64,000 bases of DNA from Geothrix oryzisoli (lineage in GTDB: Bacteria; Acidobacteriota; Holophagae; Holophagales; Holophagaceae). The notes below the pieces were generated by a model. The model made no database searches. It had not been told where the DNA came from and worked only from the letters and a program-made list of their open reading frames with translations. Within the stretch, counting starts at the first letter, position 1. The number at the start of each line of letters is the position of its first letter. This document shows positions 56,407-64,000 of the stretch, piece by piece. The position numbers were made by a program, and so were the translations under genes. The DNA lies in the NCBI RefSeq assembly GCF_022808865.1, contig NZ_JAKZLB010000003.1, positions 501,875 through 565,874 on the forward strand, given 5' to 3'.

Positions 56407-58674
56407 ATGAATCCATGGACTACTGGGGCTGAGTTTGAAAATGAAGTTAGGCGAATCGCGAGAGCGCTTTGGGGGCGATTTGATGGAGATGGTGGTGCTC
56501 TTATAGTCGACGGACGCGAACGAGATTGTATTTTTGAAACAGAAGACCTTACACATTATTTTGAATGCACTCGAATGCGAACTCTTGATAAAGTTCGAGA
56601 TGATGCAAAAAAAATGGTAAAATATCGTGACGAACGATACAAGAAGGGCCGAATGGTAAAACTGTGGATTATCACGGAGGAAGAGCCAACAGCTGATCAA
56701 CGCACGGAAGCTCAGAGTAAAAATATTGAAATACTTTCATTGAGTCAATTCGAACGAAAAATTCTTGATGTTGATGGATACTTAGAGTTGCGAAAAAACT
56801 ACCCATTTGGAAGTGCGACAAATCCAGATACAGACTCACATGATTTAACTGGAATTGAATATCAAACAATGGTTATTCGCGATGAGGTTGATGGAAGTGG
56901 ACTCTCGGTAAAGGAAGTGACAAACAAATTGATTGCAGGAGAACAAATGGTCCTCCTTGGGGACTATGGAATGGGTAAATCGGTCACTCTTCGAGAGATA
57001 TTTTTTGAACTTAGAAAGCGACGATCTAAGGGTGAAATCCATCGGACGCCAATATTACTTAATCTCCGCGATCACTGGGGCCAGCGAAACGTTGCAGAAG
57101 CGCTAGAGCGCCACGCTAGATATATTGGATTTACCAACCCAAACCAACTTGTTCGAGCACTTTATGCGGGTAAATTAATTGTATTATTGGATGGATTTGA
57201 TGAGGCCGCTTCGATTCAATGGACTCCCCGCGATCCTGCCCGGATGAGAGAGGCTAGGCGGGCTGCTGTCGTATTAGCAAAAAAATTCTCAGAACTCACA
57301 AAAAATGGACAAGGGTTTATTGTAGCTGGGCGAGATCATTTCTTTGATAACCGACGAGAGATGGATTCTGCACTCGGCCTGAGCGACGTAACAACGAGAT
57401 TGACGTTAGATGGATTTTCATTATCTGAAATGAGAAACTATCTTCGTAGTCGAGGTTTTACTGATGAATTACCAGACTGGCTTCCCAATCGACCTTTACT
57501 ATTAGGTTACTTGTCAAGAGGCAACCTATTGTCAGAAATTCTTCAGGGGGATGATCAATCCGCGCCATCGAGGGCTTGGGATAATATTGTTGCAAAAACG
57601 TGTGAACGCGAGGCAGGTATTCATGAATATCTTGATGCTACTTCTGTTCGCCATATTTTGGAATCACTTGCCTCTGAAGCTCGGGTTACGGCTTCGGGCC
57701 TTGGCCCAATTACAGAGGCGCAGATATTCGAAGCTTTTCGTCGATCAACCGGCATGGAACCTGATGAGGCAGCCCGCCCGCTCCTTATGCGCCTTCCTGG
57801 GCTCTCCACCCGAGATCAGACCGATGGCGGGCGAATATTTCTAGATGACCAATTGCTCGACGTTCTTCGGGCCGGTGATGTTATCCGATTCGCTCTGACC
57901 CCCTACGAAGAACCAAATGCCCGGCGTTGGCGTAATTGCATGGGCCCAGTTGGAGTTGACTTGGCCACAAACAAATTACGCGAGGCGGATGATCGAGCTG
58001 CGACTGGACGAACGACAACCGCGTGCGCTGAAGCCCTTCGTCGGTGGGGTGCTGACATGCTTGCATTGGATCTTGTTCAGGTGGCTCGGGCAACATCAAA
58101 TATGGATGAAATTGATTTTGGAGGAATAACAATTAAGGATGGAATGTTGCCTCTGCTCGATCTTGGAGATGGACCCATTCCTAAAAGATTGACTCTTAAA
58201 TCTATTATGATTGGTGATTTTCATGCACCAGAATCTGCGCCGACCGATTTGCAAATAGAAGACTGTTTGTTCGAGCGTGTGTTTGGCTACGACAGTGCGA
58301 AATCATTCCCGGAATGGATCAAAGGCTGTGATGGTGATATTTTTGATGATGTTTCTACAAATGCCGACATTCTAAGGTCTACTGAAATGCCAATCGGAAT
58401 TCGCGTTGCTCTCACCATGCTACGCAAACTATATTTTCAGCGTGGAAACGGACGAAAGGAAAATGCCCTATCGCGTGGAATGGGCCAAGAAGCTCAGGCA
58501 AAGGTGCGGAATTTGCTCGCTCTATTGCAGTCGGAAGGCATCGCTTTTACTGCAACAGTTCGTGGGACCAAGTTATGGCATCCTGTGCAAGGCCAGCGAA
58601 GAAGAGTCCAGTCTATGTTGGAAGCACCGATGAATTCATCCGATCCGTTTCTTGTTCGAGCACGTGCGGTTTGA
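56407..58674 (+). CDS. Restriction-endonuclease-like / NACHT-type STAND NTPase, candidate anti-phage protein
   Basis: The 755-residue protein has three parts. Residues 1-130 resemble a PD-(D/E)XK or Mrr-like nuclease: an early Glu (FENEV), Asp40 (RERDCIF) and Glu53 of ECT followed by basic residues. Residues 150-370 are a NACHT NTPase: P-loop GDYGMGKS (185-192), Walker B IVLLDGFDE (258-266) with the typical second acidic residue, and FIVAGRD (304-310) as sensor segment. A short beta-rich sensor-like region (about 570-640) and a winged-helix-like C-terminus (about 660-740) follow. Codon usage is strikingly A/T-rich compared with every neighbour, which argues for recent transfer. AAGGA lies eight bases before the ATG. 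It is alone, with no obvious partner gene. Nuclease activity and phage defence are inferred. Confidence 0.8.
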   Translation: MNPWTTGAEFENEVRRIARALWGRFDGDGGALIVDGRERDCIFETEDLTHYFECTRMRTLDKVRDDAKKMVKYRDERYKKGRMVKLWIITEEEPTADQRTEAQSKNIEILSLSQFERKILDVDGYLELRKNYPFGSATNPDTDSHDLTGIEYQTMVIRDEVDGSGLSVKEVTNKLIAGEQMVLLGDYGMGKSVTLREIFFELRKRRSKGEIHRTPILLNLRDHWGQRNVAEALERHARYIGFTNPNQLVRALYAGKLIVLLDGFDEAASIQWTPRDPARMREARRAAVVLAKKFSELTKNGQGFIVAGRDHFFDNRREMDSALGLSDVTTRLTLDGFSLSEMRNYLRSRGFTDELPDWLPNRPLLLGYLSRGNLLSEILQGDDQSAPSRAWDNIVAKTCEREAGIHEYLDATSVRHILESLASEARVTASGLGPITEAQIFEAFRRSTGMEPDEAARPLLMRLPGLSTRDQTDGGRIFLDDQLLDVLRAGDVIRFALTPYEEPNARRWRNCMGPVGVDLATNKLREADDRAATGRTTTACAEALRRWGADMLALDLVQVARATSNMDEIDFGGITIKDGMLPLLDLGDGPIPKRLTLKSIMIGDFHAPESAPTDLQIEDCLFERVFGYDSAKSFPEWIKGCDGDIFDDVSTNADILRSTEMPIGIRVALTMLRKLYFQRGNGRKENALSRGMGQEAQAKVRNLLALLQSEGIAFTATVRGTKLWHPVQGQRRRVQSMLEAPMNSSDPFLVRARAV

Positions 58675-58821
58675 AGGGGTTGACTCGGCAGTTATTATAA
58701 TTGAATAGCACCTGCCCGAAATACTTTTTAGGACAATCTGTCACAACTCCATTAATTTCATTCGAAATATTTCAATCTAGACTGGGGTGATCTTCTCGCA
58801 TTCTGGGAGCCCACCAGGTCG

Positions 58822-61359
58822 TCATCCCATCGGCTCTTCATGCCCGCACTTGGGGCAGAGCAGTACCTGGATGGGATCCTTGCCCCGGGGCTTGCGGGTC
58901 TTCTCGCCCATGCTGGGGTTCTTGCAGGCGGGGCAGGTGACGGGGACGGGCTTGTCCCAGGCGGTGAAGTCGCACTTGGGGTAGTTGGTGCAGCCGTAGA
59001 AGACCTTGCCGAAGCGGGTCTTGCGGGGGCTGAGGCCGCCGCCGCACTTGGGGCAGGGCACGGCGAGGATCTCCTTCTTCACCGTCTTGCAGGTGGGGTA
59101 GTCGATGCAGCAGATGAACTCGCCGTAGCGGCCGTGGCGCTTCACGAAGTCCTTGCCGCAGTTGGGGCACTTCTCGCCGATGGGCTCGTCCGGTGGCACG
59201 GGGATGCCCTTGGGATCGGCCTTCACGATGCCCTTGCACTTGGGGTAGTTGGGGCAGGCCCAGAAGGGGCCCCACTGGCCCTTGCGCAGGTTCATGGGCG
59301 TGGTGCCGCAGAGCGGGCACTCCGGCGCGTCCTCGGGCTCCTCCATCTTCTCGAGGTCCGCCGTGTAGTCGCACTTGTCCTTCTCGGCTTCGGCGCTGTA
59401 GTTGGTGCAGCCCACGAAGAGCCCGTTGCGGCCGATGCGCTTGAGCAGCACGCCCGGGTGCTTCTTCCGGTCGCCGCACTTGGGGCACTTCTCGCCCGTG
59501 GGCACGCCGGCCTTCAGGTTCTGCATGTCCGTGCCGGCGGCGGCCAGGGCCATCTCGAAGGGGCCGTAGAAGTCGGTCATGGCCTTCTTGAAGGTGAGTT
59601 TGCCGTCCTCGATGAGGTCGAGGTTGCCCTCCATGCCCGAGGTGTACTTGCTGTCCAGCAGCCGCGGGAAGCCCTGGATGAGCAGCTCGGTGACCACCAT
59701 GCCCAGCTCCGTGGGCTTGAAGCGGCCCTCGTGCTTCTTCACATAGTCGCGGTCCTGGATGGTGCTGATGATGCTGGCGTAGGTGGAGGGGCGGCCGATG
59801 CCGTCCTCTTCCAGCTCCTTCACCAGCGTGGCTTCGTTGAAGCGGGCGGGGGGCTTGGTGTACTGCTGGTCGGCGTCGAGCTGCTCCAGCTTCAGGGCCT
59901 CGCCCAGCTTGAGGGCCGGCAGCAGGGCCTCGTCCTCGTCCTCCTCGTCGCCCTTGGTGGCGTCGGCGATGGACTCGGCCTCGGTCTCGGTCTTCTCGGC
60001 GCGGTAGACCGCCAGCCAGCCGGGGAAGCGCTCGATCTCGCCCTTGGCCTCGAACAGGGCGGTCTCCTTGCCCACTTCGGCCTCGGTCTGCACCACGGTC
60101 TCGTCGAAGCGCGCGGCCTCCATCTGCGAGGCCATGGTCCGCCGCCAGATGAGGGCGTAGAGGCGGAACTGGTCGGGCTCCAGGTGCCCGCGCAGGCTCT
60201 CGGGCGTGCGGGCGACGTCCGTGGGGCGGATGGCCTCGTGGGCGTCCTGCGCCCCGGCCTTGCCCGTGTAGACGCGGGCCTTGGCGGGCAGGTATTCCTT
60301 GCCGTACTTCTTGGCGATGAGCTCGCGCGTGGCCTCCACGGCCTCGGGGGCCATGCGGGGCGAATCCGTTCTCATGTAGGTGATGAGGCCCACGGGGCCC
60401 TCGCCGAAGTCCACGCCCTCATACAGGCGCTGGGCGTTCTGCATGGTGCGGCTCACGCTCATCTTCAGCTTCTGGGCCGACTCCTGCTGGAGCTTGGCGG
60501 TGGTGAAGGGGGCGGCGGGGTTCCGCTTCTTCTCCTTCGTCTCGAGGCCGGTGACCTTGTACGCGGCCTTCTCCAGCTTCGCCTTCAGGTCCTTGGCCTG
60601 GGCGGCATCGGCCACCCGGCGCTTGGTCTCCTTGTTGCCCAGCTGCAGGGCCTCGCCGCCCACCTTCACCAGCTTCATCCAGAAGCTGGGCGGCAGCTTG
60701 GCGGCGAACTTGGCCTTGAGCACCCAGTATTCGACGGGGTTGAAGGCCTGGATCTCCTTCTCGCGGTCCACGATGATGCGCACGGCCACGCTCTGGACGC
60801 GGCCGGCCGAGAGGCCCCGGCGCACCTTGTCCCAGAGCACCTGGCTCACCTTGTAGCCCACCAGGCGGTCCAGCACGCGGCGGGCCCGCTGGGCGTCCAC
60901 CAGCTTCTTATTAATGACCGTGGGCGCGGCCATGGCCTTCTGGATGCCCGCCGGGGTGATCTCGTTGAAGAGGACCCGGCTCACGGGCAGGCTCTTGGGC
61001 GGCTTGATGGCCTCCAGCAGGTGCCAGCTGATGGCCTCCCCCTCGCGGTCGGGGTCGGTGGCGAGCACGATCTCGGAGGCGGACTTGGCGGCGGTGCGCA
61101 GCTCCCGGACCACCTTCTCCTTGGCCGGGCTGATCTCGTATTCCTCCTGGAAGCCGTTCTCGATGTCCACGCCCAGCTTGCGCGGCAGATCCCGGATGTG
61201 GCCCACGGAGGCCATGACCTTGTACCCCTTGCCCAGGTACTTGGTGATGGTCTTCGCCTTCGACGGGCTCTCGACGATCACGAGCTTCTGGCCCTTCGCC
61301 GAGGGTTCAGCGACGGGGCTTGACGCACTTGCTTCGGCTTGCTTGGGCTTCCTGGCCAC
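58822..61359 (-). CDS. topA: DNA topoisomerase I
   Basis: TopA relaxes negative supercoils. The 845-residue protein has the Toprim domain (Glu of VIVESPSKAKT, DPDRE at 102-106), the catalytic Tyr328 in GLITYMRTDS, and a long C-terminus with at least four zinc ribbons of the CPxCG...CxNYPxC type, each spaced by about 50 residues (CPKCGDRKK, CPLCGTT, CPNCGKD, CPKCGGG and CPACKNP). The start codon is GTG at 61359, with AGGAG seven to eight bases upstream. An upstream TTGACA (61411-61406 on the minus strand) could be part of its promoter. It is convergent with the NACHT gene and divergent from the PAS-LuxR regulator. Confidence 0.97.
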   Translation of the reverse strand: MARKPKQAEASASSPVAEPSAKGQKLVIVESPSKAKTITKYLGKGYKVMASVGHIRDLPRKLGVDIENGFQEEYEISPAKEKVVRELRTAAKSASEIVLATDPDREGEAISWHLLEAIKPPKSLPVSRVLFNEITPAGIQKAMAAPTVINKKLVDAQRARRVLDRLVGYKVSQVLWDKVRRGLSAGRVQSVAVRIIVDREKEIQAFNPVEYWVLKAKFAAKLPPSFWMKLVKVGGEALQLGNKETKRRVADAAQAKDLKAKLEKAAYKVTGLETKEKKRNPAAPFTTAKLQQESAQKLKMSVSRTMQNAQRLYEGVDFGEGPVGLITYMRTDSPRMAPEAVEATRELIAKKYGKEYLPAKARVYTGKAGAQDAHEAIRPTDVARTPESLRGHLEPDQFRLYALIWRRTMASQMEAARFDETVVQTEAEVGKETALFEAKGEIERFPGWLAVYRAEKTETEAESIADATKGDEEDEDEALLPALKLGEALKLEQLDADQQYTKPPARFNEATLVKELEEDGIGRPSTYASIISTIQDRDYVKKHEGRFKPTELGMVVTELLIQGFPRLLDSKYTSGMEGNLDLIEDGKLTFKKAMTDFYGPFEMALAAAGTDMQNLKAGVPTGEKCPKCGDRKKHPGVLLKRIGRNGLFVGCTNYSAEAEKDKCDYTADLEKMEEPEDAPECPLCGTTPMNLRKGQWGPFWACPNYPKCKGIVKADPKGIPVPPDEPIGEKCPNCGKDFVKRHGRYGEFICCIDYPTCKTVKKEILAVPCPKCGGGLSPRKTRFGKVFYGCTNYPKCDFTAWDKPVPVTCPACKNPSMGEKTRKPRGKDPIQVLLCPKCGHEEPMG

Positions 61360-61654
61360 GGTGGAACTCCTAGGGGGCTAAGGATGGGACCTGGGGGCGG
61401 AGGTTTGTCAAGTGCCGGCGGGGCGGGCCCCCGCGAACCCCCCTGGTAAAAACCGGAGGAAGGCAGCAATGGCGCGGATCTTAAAATCTTGTTTATACAA
61501 ATACATGTGAAATTTCTGTGGACAGGTCCTCGTTGTGCTGCGGAGAATACGACGCATTTTCTTCATCACTGGCCCTCCGGGACCACGGAGCGGATCCCAT
61601 GAGTCGAGTTCCAGGCCAGCCTGTCGCCGCCCGCCGGGGATCGGGGGAGCTCCG
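61360..61654. other. Divergent region between topA and the PAS-LuxR regulator
   Basis: These 295 bases hold no supported gene. An A/T-rich patch (about 61475-61515) has a near-palindrome TTGTTTATACAAA and is likely the promoter area of the rightward gene. TTGACA for topA lies at 61406-61411. Confidence 0.45.
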
Positions 61655-62317
61655 GTGAGCGCGGCCTCCCATCTGCCCGAGGCCCTGCGCCCCATCCTGG
61701 CGACGGTGGATGATTCCCCCGACCCCGTGTTCATCACGGACCGCCACAACCACATCGCGGCCTGGAACCACAGCGCGGAGGCCCTGCTGGGCTACACGGC
61801 CCAGGAAGCCGTGGGCGCCTGCTGCGCGGAGCTGATGGGCGGGTGCGACGGCTGGGGCAACCGCTACTGCAGCGAGAACTGCCCCCTGGTGGGCATGGCG
61901 GGCCGGGGGGAGGTGGTCCGGCACTTCGACCTCCGCTTCATGGCGAAGGACCGGCACCTGGTCCTGGCCGAGGTGGTCATCCTCCAGCTGACGATCCCGC
62001 CGCCCCACCACTTCTACCTGATGCACATCCTGAAGCCGGCGGCCGCGCCCGCCGCAGGGGCCGAGCCGGGCGCGACGCCCCGGCCGGCTGCGCAGAACGC
62101 CCGCGAGTCGCCGGATGCCCGGGCCCGCCGGCTCAGCCAGCGGGAAGTGGAGATCCTGGGCCTCATCGCCGCGGGGCGGACCACCCCCGAGATCGCGGAC
62201 TTCCTCCACATCTCGGCCCTGACCGTGCGGAACCACACCCAGAAGATCCTCGACAAGCTGGAGGTGCACTCCAAGGCCGAGGCGGTGGCCTTCGCCTTCC
62301 AGAAGGGGATCGTCTGA
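61655..62317 (+). CDS. PAS domain LuxR-type response regulator with cysteine-rich PAS insert
   Basis: Start chosen is GTG at 61655, with GGGGAG upstream; a longer in-frame ATG (61535) has no site and reads into a Pro/Gly-rich sequence. The 220-residue protein has a PAS domain (ILATVDDSPDPVFITDRHNHIAAWNHSAEALLGYTAQEAVGA) with five cysteines at C56, C57, C64, C72 and C76 in CCAELMGGCDGWGNRYCSENCPL, likely to bind a metal or Fe-S cluster. A linker leads to a LuxR helix-turn-helix (SQREVEILGLIAAGRTTPEIADFL ... ALTVRNHTQKIL) at about 160-220. No receiver domain is present. It lies directly upstream of the cytochrome-porin gene and may regulate it in response to redox state or a metal. Confidence 0.82.
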   Translation: MSAASHLPEALRPILATVDDSPDPVFITDRHNHIAAWNHSAEALLGYTAQEAVGACCAELMGGCDGWGNRYCSENCPLVGMAGRGEVVRHFDLRFMAKDRHLVLAEVVILQLTIPPPHHFYLMHILKPAAAPAAGAEPGATPRPAAQNARESPDARARRLSQREVEILGLIAAGRTTPEIADFLHISALTVRNHTQKILDKLEVHSKAEAVAFAFQKGIV

Positions 62318-62338
62318 AGCGGGATGGCCCTCGGAGCC

Positions 62339-62367
62339 TTGAAATATAACTTTAATTATTTTATTTA
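62339..62367 (+). promoter_or_regulatory. Candidate promoter of the cytochrome-porin gene
   Basis: TTGAAA (62339-62344) and TATTTA (62362-62367) are 17 bases apart in a strongly A/T-rich patch. The leader would be about 130 bases, and the region 62373-62425 contains partial inverted repeats around GCATC / GATGC that might be a regulator site. Confidence 0.5.
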
Positions 62368-62504
62368 TTAAAATCGGCATGATCGCATCCGTGACACACC
62401 CGTGATGCATTCTCCCCACACAGAATGATGCAGGCGCTTGATGGTGGGGGCCGGTGGCCAGTCGTATTCCTTGGGGCTGAAACCCATCCCAAGGAGCACC
62501 CCCC

Positions 62505-63995
62505 ATGCGCCATGTCCTTCGACATCCGTTCCGCCCCCTCGGCGGGCTCGCCCTGCTGGTGGGCCTCGTCCTGGGTCTGGTCACGCCCGCCCGCGCCTTC
62601 CCCATCTTCGCGCGGAAGTACCAGACCTCCTGCGTGACCTGCCACACGGTGTTCCCCAAGCTCAACGCCTTCGGTGAGGCCTTCCGCCTGAACGGCTACC
62701 GGATGCCCAAGGAGACCGAGGAGCAGATCAAGCAGAAGCCCGTCTCGCTCGGGTCCGAGGCCTACAAGCGCGTGTGGCCGGCGGCCGTGTGGCCCAACGA
62801 GCTGCCGGGCAACGCCCCCCTGGCCGTGAACGTGAAGATGGCGAGCGTCTACAACGCCGCCACGGACGCCTCCGGCAACAAGACGGTCGTCCACAACGAC
62901 TTCCAGTTCCCCCAGGAGGTGAACCTCTTCGCGGCGGGCACCCTGGGCGAGCACCTGAGCTTCATGGCCGAGCTGACCCACGCCGAGAACTCCGACGGCA
63001 GCGCCGGAACGGAGATCGAGCACGCCCGCCTGGACTTCGATTCCATCCTCGGGCCCGAGCACGCCTTCAACGTCCGCATCGGGAAGTTCGCGCCGAACCT
63101 CTACGACGGGTTCCAGGAAATGTGGATCATGACCGACAACGGCGTGGACTCGATGTTCAACTACAACCCCGTGGGCTACCGCGGCGGCGTGGGCATCCTG
63201 GATGACGCGGCCGGCGTCGTGTCCCTGCCCGCGCGGGCCCGCGCCATCGAGGCCTACGGCGTCCTCAGCCACCGCTTCTTCTACACCTTCGGGATCATGA
63301 GCAAGATCAGCCCCGGGGCGAACACGCCGGTCAGCGGCGCCAATGCCCTCGGCACGACCGGCTCCCCCAACGGGAACTACAACAACAGCACCCACAAGGA
63401 CGTCTACCTCCGGATGGACTACAAGTTCGGCGGCATGGGCCTGGACGGCGACACGGAAGGCGTGCAGCTGCCGCCCGAGAACTGGCGCGAGAACTCCTTC
63501 CGCGTGGGCGTGTTCGGCCTGAAGGGCAACGCCACCAGCGTCGACTTCCTGGCCGGGGACATCAACGGCCCGGTCATCGACCCCGTGGACGGGACCAACC
63601 CCTTCCACATGCAGGACACGAGCTACACGCGCGGCGGCGTCTACGCCTCCTGGACCTGGATGGACCTGAACGTGTTCGGCGTCTACCTGGACGGCCGGGA
63701 CACCCTGGAGCTCCGGACCGCCGACAACCTCACCGTGGTGAGCACGAACGACCGCACCTACAGGGCCGGCTTCGTCCAGGCGGACTACGTGATCGCGCCG
63801 CCCTTCCACCTCTCCGCCCGCTTCGAGAAGCTCACGCCCGGCGACACCACCGTCCAGCCCCTGAAGGTCTCCAACTTCAACTTCACCTACCTGGCCGCGG
63901 CCAACGTGAAGTTCATGCTCGAGTACCAGAAGTCGGACCAGGCCGGAGTCGGCAGCAACAAGGCCATCAACACCATCATCCGCGCCGCCTTCTAA
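62505..63995 (+). CDS. Monoheme cytochrome c - outer-membrane beta-barrel fusion (cytochrome-porin)
   Basis: A 496-residue secreted protein. The signal peptide ends ARA|FP at about residue 31. CVTCH at 43-47 is a single c-type heme site in the segment FARKYQTSCVTCHTVFPKLNAFG. The rest alternates hydrophobic and polar residues with many aromatic girdle residues, several GGVYASWTW-like strands and a final NTIIRAAF, fitting an outer-membrane beta-barrel. The design resembles the Cyc2-type cytochrome-porins of iron oxidisers, though it is not identical to any I can name. AAGGAG precedes the ATG at 62505. With the upstream regulator it may form an electron-transfer module, a plausible role for a metal-reducing or iron-oxidising organism. 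Confidence 0.82.
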   Translation: MRHVLRHPFRPLGGLALLVGLVLGLVTPARAFPIFARKYQTSCVTCHTVFPKLNAFGEAFRLNGYRMPKETEEQIKQKPVSLGSEAYKRVWPAAVWPNELPGNAPLAVNVKMASVYNAATDASGNKTVVHNDFQFPQEVNLFAAGTLGEHLSFMAELTHAENSDGSAGTEIEHARLDFDSILGPEHAFNVRIGKFAPNLYDGFQEMWIMTDNGVDSMFNYNPVGYRGGVGILDDAAGVVSLPARARAIEAYGVLSHRFFYTFGIMSKISPGANTPVSGANALGTTGSPNGNYNNSTHKDVYLRMDYKFGGMGLDGDTEGVQLPPENWRENSFRVGVFGLKGNATSVDFLAGDINGPVIDPVDGTNPFHMQDTSYTRGGVYASWTWMDLNVFGVYLDGRDTLELRTADNLTVVSTNDRTYRAGFVQADYVIAPPFHLSARFEKLTPGDTTVQPLKVSNFNFTYLAAANVKFMLEYQKSDQAGVGSNKAINTIIRAAF

Positions 63996-64000
63996 TCCCC

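Noticed and set aside
56407..58674. Insertion sequence or transposon carrying the low-GC gene
   Set aside because: No transposase, terminal inverted repeats or target-site duplications were found on either side.

Overview
This window is a continuous stretch of a high-GC bacterial chromosome. Nearly every gene has strong G/C preference at third codon positions, short intergenic gaps, many 4-bp ATGA stop/start overlaps and purine-rich ribosome binding sites. The mix of genes (large outer-membrane and lipoprotein content, Ser/Thr kinase with TPRs, a DUF4388 protein, a CxxCH cytochrome fused to a barrel, S-adenosylmethionine synthetase of Gram-negative type) suggests an acidobacterium of the Holophaga/Geothrix group. 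That assignment is an inference from gene style, not from a marker search.

Layout. 1-3.4 kb: a partial secreted Pla-1/cef-type lipase and a coiled-coil lipoprotein. 3.5-4.8 kb: metK with a bidirectional terminator flanked by heptamer repeats. 4.8-10.9 kb, all on the minus strand: clpB, an HD-GYP response regulator, a GH3 (NagZ-like) hydrolase and a GGDEF response regulator, which is a c-di-GMP input/output cluster. 11.2-15.1 kb: a Ser/Thr kinase-TPR protein and a beta-barrel outer-membrane protein. 15.3-20.5 kb: an LhgO-type oxidoreductase, divergent from a mutS / PPOX-like / PlsC-like run. 20.5-23.2 kb: an ABC importer of the sulfonate/nitrate/taurine class. 23.2-27.0 kb: a TPMT-like methyltransferase, a YcaQ/AlkX-type glycosylase and fadH, all overlapping or abutting. 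27.3-30.0 kb: a DUF4388 protein and an acyl-CoA ligase. 30.0-32.2 kb: VOC, outer-membrane, DUF4342 and sensor-domain proteins.

32.3-36.5 kb is a seven-gene ECF42-type sigma factor cassette (DoxX, YCII, VOC, RibD-C, PhnB-like VOC, sigma, YCII) with a promoter that fits the published ECF42 motif upstream of its first gene. 36.7-49.5 kb is mostly housekeeping and accessory enzymes, ending in qorB plus an Rrf2 regulator with two matching palindromic operators. 49.5-53.9 kb encodes a secreted cluster with two paralogous collagen-like proteins, one ending in a short phage-tail-collar segment.

55.1-58.8 kb is the most distinct region: dispersed-repeat-like DNA and a sharp fall in G+C, followed by one 755-residue gene with a PD-(D/E)XK-like N-terminus, a NACHT-type STAND NTPase and a winged-helix-like C-terminus. 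It is the best candidate for a horizontally acquired, possibly undescribed anti-phage protein. The window ends with topA, a cysteine-rich PAS-LuxR regulator and a monoheme cytochrome-porin fusion that may move electrons across the outer membrane.
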